From the NCBI GenBank assembly GCA_033439255.1, contig CM065879.1, positions 2,734,501-2,798,500 on the forward strand: a stretch of 64,000 nt of DNA. Direction: 5' to 3'. The notes below the pieces were generated by a model. It had not been told where the DNA came from. It saw nothing but the letters and a program-made list of their open reading frames with translations, and ran no database searches. Every line of letters starts with the position of its first letter. Positions within the stretch are counted from its first letter, which is position 1. Origin of the DNA: Hericium rajendrae (Eukaryota; Basidiomycota; Agaricomycetes; Russulales; Hericiaceae). This document shows positions 34,418 through 46,955 of the stretch, piece by piece. The position numbers and the translations under genes are program-made.

Positions 34418-37400
34418 TCAGGTCAACCGCATGCTCTCCGGTGGGCCGAGATAACTCGGCAGCAGCCCGCCCGTATCTGCAACGCACCAGCCTCCATCAG
34501 CCTCCACAAACACCGAGCAAAGGACCACCACTTACCGATGACAATCTTCTGCACAACCACCGCCGGCTCGATCATCCACAGCTGCGGAAAGCAGACACGT
34601 CAGCGCGAGTCTAGCAGAGTCTAGCGCGCGCGGGCCGACGCACCTTCAGCACATGCGCCCCGGGCTGCGCCAAGAAAGTCCCCGTCACAGACACGATGCT
34701 GTTCGCGACGAACCCGTCCGCGCCCTCCCACCCGGGCGGCTCCACGCCCGGCTGCGACGCCGGGATGAAGTACGTCATCTGCGGCGCGTCGTCATCGACC
34801 TGCACGCCGAGCGCGAGCGGGCGGTCGTTCTCGAACGCGTTCAGCGACGGCGAGACGTATACGGTGACGGACACGTTCCCCGCCTGCGCAATCGAGTTGA
34901 ACGTGTAGAAGTCATACTCGCTGCGAAAGCGTGTCAGTGTCCGTGCGATGTGGATATATGCCGTGGACTGACATGCTGGGCCCGCTGCCGGCGGTGTAGT
35001 TCGCCTCGTTGTTGCCCCAGCGCGGCCAAGGTGTCACGCCAGACAGAGTCCGACCGTAGTCGAGGATCTCCTGCCATGCTACTTGGTCGACGCTCGTGTT
35101 CCTCGAAGCGTGACCGGCCTCAATCGAAACCACGCCGTCGCCCTCGACAAAACCTATGAATTGTTCTGAGCCATTGCCAGCACAAAGAGCAAGAAATTGT
35201 ACCTTTGAATCCGCTCGGCGCAGCCGTGTGATTCGTAGTGAATGTCACCGGGACTGAGAGCACAGGCTGGCCCTCGGCCGTCGCACTGAAAACGATGACG
35301 GCCGTCTGCGATCCATCTACTTGATCCCAGTCCACGCTGAGTAAAACCCGCTGCTCTGGGTTCGATGGCGAGATCGACCCATGCGCAGGCGTCACCTTCA
35401 CCCAGGACGTGTCTGTGGTCGCCGTGAACGTGAACGGAGCAGGCCCTCCGGCGCTGACGTCGACAAAGCGGTTGCCCGCAGGAACGAAGGGGTCTAGTGT
35501 CAACGACGGGTTTCCGCAGTTGTATCCAAGGGAGCACTGGTATTGATTATCTCCCGGCCTGTGTATGGTGTAAAAAACGCGGTTTTAGCTGAGCGCGAAG
35601 TAACTCGGCGCACCATGTTCCCAGGGTACCTTCAGGGGTGATTCGCATCACGCCCGCGAGGGCTTGTTTTCTCGAGGCTACCCGCGACACCGGTGGCATT
35701 CTATTCTACTCGTCAGTGGACGTGGCTTGGAAATAGACAGTGACGTACGTGTTCGTCATCGGCTGTTGCCAATAATAGTACATGACATGCGTCTGGTCCA
35801 TCATGCTTTAAGAAGTAGATCAGTTATCGACTCGGTCACTAGTAGCGAGCTACACACTGATCCCATTTTCCTTGAGAAGGCGTAAATGAATGAGAATCCC
35901 GCTACAAGGACAGTACGAAGACGTACCTCCGAGTATTGTGTGATATTCGTGCTCCAAATCATAGTCCTGCTCAAAGAGCTCCTCTACCTGTGTAGCATAG
36001 TTGTTCGTACTCAGACGAGCCTGCTGGGCGCGCATGTTGTTGATGCCAGCCGAGATCCACAGATTTGTCACTGTATATCCTGCTTGGACAGGGTGGTAGA
36101 CGAGCTGGAAGAACGCAGCCTTTTTATCCGAGGAAAGGCTGTTGTAAATACGAGTCGCAGACTGATTGACCGAGTTCCATGCAGCGAGCATGTTGTCAGC
36201 CCTAGAGCGCTCATCGATAAACATGCTGTTTTTCTGATGATTCTCGACTCACTCTCTGTAGTTCGTGAGACTGAACGTTGTCGAGTTTAAGAATTCAGGC
36301 TTCCGCCGGGACAGGTACCGCGTCGCGTTCACGACGACGCTGGCCACCTCGTTTGCGTCCTCCGCAGAGAGATCGAACTCCCGCGTCGCCCATTTCGTGA
36401 TAAAACTTGTGGTGTTCGTCGTTGACCAGCGGGACGAGTCGTAGCCGAGTGTTAGAAAGAATTCGATCGACATTTCATAGGGCTTCAGATCTCCGACATT
36501 CAGAATCCAGATCCGTGTAGCATCCCGATCGACAGCCAAGGACATTTGTTCATAAACCTGAGGATAATTTGAACGCCTAGCTCAAACAAGAATGCCGAAA
36601 ACTGACCTTCGAGATCTGGGTGGTCTGGACAAAGAATCAGAACGAGTTGCAGATTAAATAGAGTAGAAGCGAACCGTAATCCATTTGTAATCCCGAGGAT
36701 CGCCGACCTATCGACGACAATTAGAGTGGATGAAGCAAAGGGTTTGCTATACATACTAGGTCATACTGGCCGGGAACAATATTAGTAAAGACTGTCTGAA
36801 GAAGTCTGGACCACTGACATGATAGTAAACTCCTGCACCACCGGTACGATTACGTTCTGATGGCAAAGGATAGCGACGAACGTTCCCCCAGCTAAGAAGA
36901 CGAGGAATAAGTCAAAAAGATGCTGAAAAGGCAAGGAAAATATGTACTTGTCGTCCGTCCAGAGAAGCGTGACGTCGTCGGGAACTCGCAGGCCCTCGTC
37001 ATAGTATCCCTTGACTTCCTGATCTGCATGCGGGAATTAGTCTTGCTCTTACAAAAGTGCCGACAACCATACACAAGCACCACATCTGAGGAATGGAGGT
37101 CACGTCCGTGATGTTGAACACGCTCTGGAGAATCCCTCTTTGATCGGCCACAATATCCTCCAAGGTCTCGATGGCGTTTGCAGCCGAGATCGGCACTGAC
37201 AATGCCGGTGATAAGCCTCTACGACACTGTCTAACTGCACGAACTTACGATCCCCGTTGCCTCGCATACCAATGGTATACAGGGACTCGAAGGCCTTCGC
37301 TCGCTCCGTGCCATCGATCCAAAACTGGTGGATTGTCTGGTTGTTCGTAGTGTAATCCCAAGGGCCAGTCCCGAACAGATTCCATTCGACGGGGATACTC

Positions 37401-38610
37401 CGCATCATTGGTTCCTCGTGGCTGGCGGACGTAGACGGAGATTAGCGGGATATTGTCGGCCTCCACGTGTAATACTGTACCTTGTACCCATCACGATGCC
37501 ATAGTAGTCCGCCAGGAACTGATTAAGAGGGTCGTCCACGTTGAAGGCACTATGCGTATGAATTTTCAGCACGACACGACAACGAGAGTGCGAGAATTTG
37601 TAACCTAGCCCATTGAGCTACAATCCGACCATTAGTTAGCTAGGTGACGGACTGGAACTTGCAAGACTACCTACCAGGCCACAAGTAATTGGCCTTCATC
37701 CGAAGGAGCAAGTCAAACCTAGTCAATCAGTGAGCAGTGAGACGCGGGCGTAGAGAAACAAAGTTTCTGCTCACAGCTTGGTGTAGAAGACATGGCTGAA
37801 CGGGGAGCCGGTTAGAGGTGCTCCAGTCCCGTTTGTAAATTTCTCCATAGCCCAGTTAGTCAACGCAGGTTGCTCATCGTTCAAAAAGAGGCCACGATAC
37901 TTGACCGTCGGTTCGCCATGCGAGCATCCCGAAGGAGCAACGAAGAGGCTTGAATGCTTCGTCACTGGTACATCTGCCCACCTTCATGGAGCTCCGTCAA
38001 TAAGAGGAGGTCGTGATGCGAACGACGAGCTTACCAGTACCAAGGAGATACGCCTGAAGACGAATCCATATTAGTTTCCTTCATGTTGAGGCATGAGCGT
38101 CAATAACTCACCAAACTGTTCTGAATGGTCGTACAAGGCGAAAATCGTGCCGCGCTTGTCAGAACCAATGATCACGTAGGCCGTGTCCACTCCCGGGAGA
38201 GGGTTCTTGACCACCTGCGACACAAACGCCTCCCATTTTCCCTCGATGGCCGACACATCGAGCCGCGTGTGGTTCAGAACCTGCGCAATCAAAGAAGACT
38301 TGCCCAAAGTACCGACAATCACCGGAGGCGCGGATGTCTTCAAGTCGGAAGAGGCGGAAGTGACGTTTGAGAGCCGGGGCTTGATGCCAGTGACATTGTG
38401 AATATCAGAGACGAAATTAGATGCGGCCAGTTGAACACCAGGCCAGTCGTCTGAGGATAGAAAAACGGGCGCGGCCTGACCATTGCTGGCGACAGAGAAC
38501 GCAGAGGAGGACCGCGCAAACGAGACGCAAGTCTGCTGCCCGATGGCATGCACAGCGCCGCTGAGACTCAGAGCGAGCAGAGTCGCAGGCAATTGCGAGA
38601 GGAGCAACAT
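34418..38610 (-). CDS. Secreted GH115 xylan alpha-1,2-glucuronidase
   Basis: Twenty-three exons, from 38112-38610 down to 34418-34476, total 3012 bp and encode 1003 residues with no frame problem. A signal peptide (MLLLSQLPATLLALSLSGAV) leads. Family signatures are GTIFALYDHSEQFGVSPWYW, then WADVPV, GLFLNDEQPALTNWA, HEEPMMRSIPVEWN, GYYDEGLRVPDDVTLLWTDD and DQTHVMYYYWQQPMTNT, with a C-terminal beta-rich domain ending LPSYLGPPES. The enzyme removes 4-O-methyl-glucuronic acid from xylan outside the cell. Several exons are tiny: 36757-36765 (9 nt), 35858-35870 and 37605-37617 (13 nt each), 36607-36624 (18 nt) and 38035-38053 (19 nt). A detached copy of its 3' end is at 16010-16492. Confidence 0.94.
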
Positions 38611-39470
38611 CGCGGGACGGCTTCAGCTTCCCAGACTCGGTCACTGATGCTGCTTCTTATGATTGTCTCCGGAGTATCACCAACACGGAGTAAAGCATTC
38701 TATCACTCGCTCGGCGCTGTCCTGTGACCGCACTCTCCGCTCGACATGACGCTGGCAAGAAAAAGCCAACAGGGACCATCGAGCCATCACAAAGCGGCCC
38801 GCTGCAGATCTCGTCACGAAGTCAGCGGACCTCTGTAGGCGACTCGGAGACCGAAGCAGTCTCGGAAACGCGGGCCTCACGGACGGCGGGCTGCAAAGGA
38901 GCTGATAAGAATAGCATGCATGCTTCTGAAGAAGAGTGCAAGGTCAGCAGACCTAAGGCGAAAGGAGGAGGAGCTCAGCTGGTTGTGCTCGACGTCGGAC
39001 GTCGTTGGAAGGAACACGAGGAAGCGCCGGTCGCTGTTACGTCACCAACTGATGTGTGTCTGCGAGATTGCCGCGCAACCGCGACTTGAACTCCTTCCAA
39101 GACCACAAAAGGAAAACTCTTCAAGACAATCCGTCCGTACTGTTATATCGTACTATGACACACATCGTGAACACGGCGAACATAACAGATTAATGGACAA
39201 ATTTTAGAAGCTGACCCCAAACCCGGACCACTCGCTCTTGCCTGCATTATGCATAGCAGTAAGCGGATCACATCCAGCTTCATAACAACGCTTACTTAGG
39301 CTTCTATCTTCGAAGATAGAGGGCCAGCGTACCATAAAGATCGTATAAATACCCGTCAGTCGAGGAGTTCGAATAGGGCCACTTATATGACAATTATCAA
39401 GAAGTCAATTTATATAAACTAGTAGGCACCTAAGCAATGTTGCGGGAGAAGATGAAAAAAATGCTCACAG
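38611..39470. other. Upstream region of GH115; no gene recognised
   Basis: An 860 bp interval between the GH115 start and the HNH gene stop, both on the minus strand. It should hold the GH115 promoter. Open frames here show no domain. Confidence 0.5.
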
Positions 39471-40788
39471 TCAATCGCTGTCAGTGCCCTTCAACCATTG
39501 CTGGATATCCCGACTTCTAGCCTCCGCCTCGGCCCTCTCGTAGGCCGCTAGGAACGGCGCCTGCACACGGTGCGAGAATTCAAGCATGCCATCCCATACA
39601 TCGTCACTTTCCTCATCCATGTGTCGGTCTTGCAACGCAGACAACCGGTCTCTTGCTGGTTTGGGCGGGTACCTATCCTCCGTTGTCTCTTGAAGGAACT
39701 GCCTGAACTCGGTCGTGGCCCATAGATGCATCATCAGAGTTCCATAGGCATAGTCAAGCAGCAATGCCGAGGGTGCGTCGGGATGTGTCAGATCCCATGG
39801 TGCCCGGGCGTCGAGGTTGTGTAGGCCTCCTTCGGCTATCGTTAGATCACTTGACACACGCAAATACTGCAGTGTCATCCTGTAGTTTTTTTCCTCGTGC
39901 GGTGGAGAGCTGGGTAAACCGAGGGGAGAGGGCGGTAAGTCTGTGGTTTCCATGGCAAAATTTGGAGTCTGAGATGCATATCCTTATAATTAGACCACAA
40001 CGTCCGGCAGCACAGTTCGACTTACAACTAAAATGGCAACGGAGTCTCCATTTGATATGGGAGCACGGAAAAGCGTGTTGTGAAGATTCGAGTTGATATT
40101 GAGAGCATTGCGCGGGTCGTCGATGTCGGTGATAGGACCCGTAGTCGCTAAGCCTGCAGCTGCTGCAGCTTGCATGCGGCGCCTCGTCAGCGTCTTGATG
40201 TACTGCGTGTCAAAATATGTGAGCGTCCTGTTCAGAGGCATTGCACCTCTGGCGAGTCGCAGAGCCAAAACGAACCAGATTCCCCTTCGAGAAAGGCACG
40301 ATATGCGTAACCTCGCAAACATCCTTGCTGGCTTGAGAGAAAAGGCATCTATGGCCGTCACGATCCTGGACCTTCTGGATGAATCGCTGATCGCAAATCT
40401 GACTAGACTGCGTGATGGAACTGGCGATACCATTGGGGTCCACGAAGGTTAGATATGTATCTGTTTCAAACAAGATTAGCTTACTTCGTGGCCAGGTAAG
40501 ACAGAGATAACATTGAGCTGCACCTGGGCTCACAGGAACGAATAGATAATGATCAAGGAGATTGTTCGTCTCGCCGTAATCCACTGTCTCTTCCTTCATT
40601 GTTTTCAAATGCCCCTGAATGCCGCAGACCGCATATCCTATAAAACGGAGCCATTTTAACGGAAAGAGACAATGCCGAAGAATCTCAGACAAAGGTATAG
40701 CTAGCAGGGATCGAGTTGATACCAACCCTTCAGAGCTGAAGGTGGATCTCATGTGTAGATTGAGGATGGGGGAGGCATTTGTGGTCAT
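39471..40788 (-). CDS. HNH-nuclease domain protein
   Basis: Four exons (40524-40788, 40276-40460, 40026-40202, 39471-39968) encode 374 residues, all in phase. The core reads VQDRDGHRCLFSQAS then EVTHIVPFSKG, followed by DDPRNALNINSNLHNTLF. This gives the His, Asn and His arrangement and the first Cys of the HNH_2 family common in mushroom genomes. The N-terminal part (YLFVPVSPDTYLTFVDPNG) resembles the leader region of those proteins. The family is expanded in Agaricomycetes; its role is unknown and activity has not been shown. The C-terminal ~100 residues are acidic and helical. Confidence 0.78.
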
Positions 40789-42400
40789 AGTTGCGAGGAA
40801 AACGCTGGAAAACCTCGTTGGCTCCGCCGTGTTTTGTAGGAACTTAAAAGGTCATCGTCGGATTCAGCGCTCTAGCGTGCCGAAATCCCCTATCCAAGTA
40901 CTCCCCGTTGATCCCCTCGTAATAGAAGACGGCCGTCAGCTTGTGTACTGAGGTTTTAAGGTCTACTCGACCGTAAGTATTTAAAGATGTCGATGATTGC
41001 AGTGAAAGAACACGGCTCGGAGGAAGCGCTGGTATAAGCGCTTGCCTTGAGCGCTTGCGATTTACGTCATTAGACGCGCAACCGTTGCTGCAGAGTCGTC
41101 GGTCTGCACTTGTTGGAAACCTCAACAGATGATGAGCTGTGGACAGCGACTATACTCCGGATCGCGACAACAAAATTGGAAAGGATTATGCTTCCTTTTT
41201 TGCTGAAGCTGCGGCGACATCTCGAGATAGGGAACAACTGATATTTGGACAAATATCAGACGCAAGAACAAGCTCGTCTGGATCTTATCGACGTCTGCGT
41301 AGGAGTACGTGGGCTGTATCTGGTTTCTTATCCATGCATCATCCATCTAACAGTTATGGAGCTATGCAAGGGACGAAATGGCGAACGGGGAGACGTTTGA
41401 AGAATCGAACAGATGATCGTTTCCCAACTTGGACTGGGTCCGCCTTTGGGACAACGCGATGGAGGTCTACAGTTTATGAATATGATGTGTAGGTCCTATT
41501 GTATCTTTTTAAAGCACCGGTCGACTTCAAGCAACGAAAAACCATGTGGTGGCAGCCGGTCTAGCCTTGTGACGGACGGATTTTCCTCACAATCTTTATT
41601 TCTAGTGATTGTTCGTCGGGGAGTAGAAGACCATCGATAAGTAAGCTGTCATATTATGTTGCAAAATCTAACGTACCCAGATTCCGGAGGAAATTTCATG
41701 GCTATAGTGCATGCATCACAATGATTCAGCCTCCTGATGCACTGACGACTGACCCTAGTTTCCTTCAATGCTATCAGCTACCCTCCGACCTTCATTATTT
41801 GCAACCCTTGCCGACCAGTACGTGGGTTCCATCACCGGGTTTCATCTCAGGATTGACTTTAACTCAATCAGTCTCGTCCCCGTAATACTCCGATGTCTGC
41901 TTTCGCCGGTCTGAAGTTCAGCGATTCACTCTTGTTCTCGATGGCTCACGGACCCTGCAAGATGCACCGGAATAACCATTTATCCACTTCCAGTGTCGTT
42001 TTTAGCAATAGTTCCTACGTCTTTCAAGAAGACTAGATTTGGATCCCAACATGCGTCAGACCGAGTGTCTGCAATCCGCCTACCTCTATTCATAGGCAGA
42101 TATGGACGATTTTGGTCATATGAAGTTGTTGTGACCTTGTCCGCATGGGCACATACTAACCAACGGCTATTCTTAGGCTTCTCACGGCATGTCATCGGAT
42201 TGAACTTCGTCAGAGAGCGGGCCCGCTTCCGCCATCCTCGTCTCCACCCCGTCATAAGCGACCACAAGTTAAGTCAGGCGGATTCCGTCACGCGCACTAC
42301 AACCCCGACATGGCAGACAAGACTAGCGTAGCCTGCACGATTCAAATAAGCAGAACTCCCGTCTCAGAGGCCGTGTCGGTTCAACTCGGCGCCCCTCATC
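40789..42400. other. 1.6 kb interval without a recognised gene
   Basis: The HNH gene (-) and SGNH esterase gene (+) diverge from this interval, so it holds both promoters. Short open frames on both strands carry no motif I recognise. Confidence 0.5.
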
Positions 42401-44032
42401 ATGATGCATATGCACTTGTATCTCCTAGTGCCTGCCGTTGCGCTCACATGTTTTTCCAAGGTGGCCCGAGCGTCACCAACAGCATCATCGCTGCAGCCGA
42501 CTGTAATCCACAACAATGATCCTGCGATATTTTTCCATGGTCGGTGGGACAGATCTCCCGGGACTTGGTGGTGCGTGTTTGCTTCGTATCACAGTGAGAT
42601 AAAATTCTACATTGTTCACCATTGCTAAGGGCGAGCACTGGATTCAAATTACATGTTGAGGGTCTATCTACGCTCGTTCTGACTCTCGGGCCCCACACGA
42701 CTTCCCCATCAGCTCCCATAGGTGTTTCCATCGATTACGGCCCATTCAACACAGTCAATGTCTCGAACGGCGCCAACAGCATCCCTCTTAAAGTCCAAAA
42801 AAGTACGGAGTCCGCACGCCATGTTGTAAGGATCAACTCGGAGGGATGGCAGAACAACCGTGTTAATCTTGAGGCTATCAAGCTCAACGCTGTATGCTAG
42901 GTCTTCGGCATGGCTGGCTTGGGCTTACCATTGACGCAGGGTGCAAGACTTCTTCACTACGAACCGTCAAAGCTTGCCTTCCAATTCATTGGCGACTCGT
43001 TGTCTGCTGTATACCTGATTTTTCTTCGACCGACTTCAATGAGTCGCTAATGCAAGGCATTCACAGGGCCAGTATCTACCCCAAGGTGTAGACCAAGCCT
43101 GGCCATTCCTTACGGGAGAGTACTTCAAGGCAGAGCATACCGTGAACGCTCAGCCAGGAGCTGCTTTGACAGTCAGATATCCTTGTTTCTTCATTGCATT
43201 GCATGAGATTGATCAATTCGCAGGACATCGTATCGTACGGAAACGTACATGGAGTGTCCTTTCAATTTTTCAGGGTAAGGCATTTATTCCATGCGGCTCT
43301 AATTTCTGAGCATGAAATAACGAGTTCAACAGACCGAGGACACGGGCTATTATGACACGACGGACCATAACTTTACGACTCCTTGGGACTTCCGTCGAGA
43401 CCACCCCGCCCCTACTCACGTGGTAATCCATATTGGTGCGAACGATTCCGCACAAAACGTCACTGGGGATGCGTTTGTCGATGTGAATATGCCTTGACCA
43501 GCATTGACACACGTAGGTTCACTTCAGGACTGACTTGGTTGCTATAGACGTATTTGAAGTTTGTCTCTCGTCTGCGCACAATCTACATAGGCCAGCCCAT
43601 CTTTGTATTCACACCTGTGAGCCAAGCGAACGAATTGTCAGGTCTTGAGCTGACTGGAGGTACAGTGGGGATGGCCCCAACCCGATGGATCCATCAGCCA
43701 GTACTACGAAGGTCGCTATTCCGAAATAGTCAACCAACTGTGAGTATTATTTAGCTACTGGCGACACACTCTCACAGCTTAGCATAGTCATGCTACCGGC
43801 GATTGGAACGTCTTCCTGGTCAATACGACAGGCTGGATAACGTTGCAGGACGTTTTCTCTGAGTACGTCCCTAAACCTTCTAGTCTTCTCCTTCACGTTA
43901 TCTCATTTTTTGTCCTCTTGAAGCAATCTGCACCCAACCGTGGCCGGTCATCAGAAGATCGCAGGGCTATTTGAGCAGTGGCTCGAGAACTGGGGTTTGA
44001 AGCCAGAAAAAGAGTGGGCGACGTTTGTCTGA
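42401..44032 (+). CDS. Secreted SGNH/GDSL carbohydrate esterase (CE2-like architecture)
   Basis: Ten exons (42401-42570, 42630-42891, 42940-43008, 43067-43171, 43224-43274, 43333-43482, 43548-43616, 43666-43739, 43788-43862, 43924-44032) encode 377 residues. A signal peptide (LYLLVPAVALTCFSKVARA) precedes a beta-sandwich-like domain (residues about 30-150). An SGNH domain follows: block I FIGDSLSAGQ with the nucleophile Ser, block III HIGANDS, and block V HPTVAGHQ with the catalytic His. A jelly-roll ahead of SGNH is the layout of CE2 acetyl esterases. Likely substrates are acetylated plant polysaccharides, by inference. Confidence 0.85.
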
Positions 44033-44121
44033 ATCATTTTAGCTTGGGCACCATCGTGACTATCATCATATCAAGCGAATTGTGTAAAGAAAAGTACTGC
44101 TCTAGGGCTCATAAATGTATC

Positions 44122-46252
44122 TCATTCAACATGCGAATGTGCAGTGGTTCTCGACTGCCAGACATGCTCGCTCTTTTCCCTCAGCCGATCCATTCTCGCT
44201 TTGCTCACACACAGGGACCTCTTTCGGCGCTCCCGCAAAGCTCGCCGTGCAGCCTTCTCTTTCACGCTCAGTCTTCCGATACGCGTGGATGCTGCATTGG
44301 ATGTCCGGGTTATGTCCGGTCCGACCGACATCGCCGACTTGGCAGATGAGTATCTTCGGATCGTCGGCGGTTTGGAACGCTGCGCACCGCTTGTCTTGCT
44401 CGACCTCGTCGACTTTTCTGGAACGCGTGTATACCGGTCTACAACGTACATAGCTGGCGGACGCGGAAGCGGTCGTCCGCTTCCAGAGGTCGAGCACGAG
44501 TAGCTCGAGTACTCCGATCTGGCGTCATCCAGGGCAGCCTCGTTTGAAAACGGCGATATCAGTCTCTCAGATGGCCTGGGAGTGCGGGAGCCGGAACCAC
44601 GTATGTGAACGATGCCTGCACCATCGCCAGTCTCCTCCAGCGTCCAGGCCTTCGACGATTGAGTCGCTGTGGTGTTCTCCCGGAAGAGCGCCAGTCCCGT
44701 TGATCGCGAGACATAGACACGAAGGGGATCATCCATTGACTCGGAGGCTGATCCTTGCGAGGGACCATAGGCGGAGAAGATGTTGAGTGCATCCGCGATG
44801 CTTGATTTGACGGCACCGGTCCAAGTTTCCTTAGGTGAATTGCGTATATGCGAGCTTGCAATGCGCGGTTCAAGATAAGGCAGTGAAGATGGCGTTCGCA
44901 TAGCACCATCGCCATCTGCCCTGTCACCGACTCCGATCCTCGTCCTGCCGCGTCCCGTCAACACTGCAGAAGAGGCAGCCCAGGGTACTGACAAACCCCC
45001 GTCCTCCAGGCCCAGATATCGCGGCTTGATCTCGGAGTCAAGTTCTCGAGGAGTCCCGACGTCCGAGTTCGTTCCAAGTGCAGACGATGTTCTGCTGGTT
45101 TCTCCCGACGAGGAATAGATGTCGCCAGACAGTAGGTTCGCCACCTGCAAGTCTCCAAGATCCTGGGTGATCGCGGGTATGCTGGTCCCTGATATCTGGA
45201 GAGCAGTTGGGAGTGTCCGGATAGCCGGGCGAACAGATCGACTCCTGTCCGACGAGACCGTGGACTGGGTGGCAGACAAGGGATCTGTGAAAGGGTCCGA
45301 GGTCGAGGTCATAAACGAAGGAGGTCGCGGTTCCGAACAGCTCTCGAATGGCCCTGGATCCTCGTGCATCTTGAACCGGTGCCACCATCTGGAAGGCGTC
45401 CGCTTCGGAGGACGCTCTCTATTACTGCAACCTGCATCGCTCAGATCTGTCCATGGGAACACCAGAGATCTCGACCGGCTGCGACTCCGCAGACGAAGCT
45501 TGTACACGACAACGAATACAAGAAAGCTGATGGCGGCAACACCACCCGCAATGACACCTATATAGAAGCCGATGCGGTGGTTAGAAGACGATGCGTTTAC
45601 GGAAGCCGTGGTTGAGGCTTCCGTAGCTGGTGCGGAAGCGGAAGCGGAAGCCAAGGGGGACGAAGTATATGCACTAGATGTTGCGGAGTAGGATGGAAAG
45701 GCTGCACTCGGCTGTAGGGGAGGAGTGATTGATGTGGAGAGAATAGAAGTCAGGGATGGGGAAGAGGACGCTGAATAGGCTGGCATGGTAACCAGCGTCG
45801 GCGAGGACATTGAAAATTCCTGATTGTGTAGTGTTCAGAGCATGATAGGATATTTCGGTCGTGCCGATAAACAAACTTACGCTCTAAAAGCGGTACTGAG
45901 ATATAATTCATTATTATTGGCATCTCGAACGCACCTGAGATCTGGTGAAGACAGGCTCTGACCAAGATTGTGCAGTGGAAAAGTCAGCCCCAGACGATGG
46001 CGCGGACGGTTGGGAATTCCCAGCCAAGGGAGTGGGCGGCGCTCGCGGGGAAGGTTCCTTTGCACCTGGCGCGTCTTGTCCATTTGGCACGGGTTGCGGT
46101 GAGCCCTGGCGAGCGAACTTTGCATACTGGTGACTGAGGCTTGCTTCGCGAGCAGGATTGTCAGATTCAGCAGAGCGCCTGAGAGTGGTTGTCCCAGATG
46201 TTCCAGCATGAGCATGATCAAGCGTCTGTATCCTTGGTGGGGATGCTCGCAT
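44122..46252 (-). CDS. Ser/Thr-rich single-pass membrane protein of unknown function
   Basis: The main exon runs from 45819 to 44122. An upstream exon (46252-45935) ends on CAG and joins in phase through a GT-AG intron, giving about 671 residues. A Ser/Thr/Pro/Ala-rich outer region precedes one transmembrane helix (GFYIGVIAGGVAAISFLVFVVVYKL), shown here as two parts: GFYIGVIAGGVAAISF and LVFVVVYKL. A basic stop-transfer follows (RLRSRSRSRS), then a long disordered tail rich in Ser/Pro/Arg. The layout resembles cell-surface stress sensors, but there is no cysteine-rich WSC domain. I see no convincing signal peptide, so the true 5' end may lie further upstream. The stop is 89 bp from that of the convergent SGNH gene. 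Confidence 0.6.
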
Positions 46253-46955
46253 CACAGGTCGGGGATAAACCGTCTATAGCGCACCAGGCGCCGCGAAAGG
46301 GAAATGAATGAGATAGCCAGGAGGATGCTCAGCAGAGACAGTCGTGAAGATGGGTATCCTGAACCTAGCTTATGGATCTGAAACGGCTTGCGATTTCAAC
46401 CACTGGATCCACGACGAAAGCTATTCAAATTAGAATATGTACTCATACCGCTGGTGAGCGCTGACATGAACTTAATTGAATCACTAACCGAAAGCACGTC
46501 ATGATATCGGTTTGCCATATCTTCGGTAGGATTGAGATGAGAGCTGTGATTTTCGGAAGCCGGAGGTGTGCATGGTTATTGGCGTTCTGCACCGCGCGCG
46601 GCAACACGCCCAAAAGAAATGTCGGGTATTGCCGAAGTCAGTTCCTCCGAGTCCAGGACAGCCGCAGATTTACTGGATGAGAGTTGCAGCTGGAATAGAA
46701 CTAAATAGTGAAAATACAACGCGCTGTTGCTAGGAACAGAAAAATTCTATGATACAGATATATCTGAGCATTTAATTTTGTAAGTATTGAAACCGCAGAA
46801 AAAGACGGGAGAACCCAAGAACTGCAAGGAAACGTGACTATCGCAGATCAGTAGGGTATGCAAATTAGAACATGGAGTAGCTTTATAAGATTGTAGAGTG
46901 TGGGATGGTGAGGCAGAAGCAAATAGACTGGAACAGGAGCCTGGGTGAGTCCGTA
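46253..46955. other. Interval between two minus-strand genes
   Basis: About 700 bp between the membrane-protein gene start and the stop of the Zn2Cys6 gene. A hydrophobic stretch near 46290-46350 (minus) could be part of a missing 5' exon, but it has no usable ATG. Confidence 0.4.
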
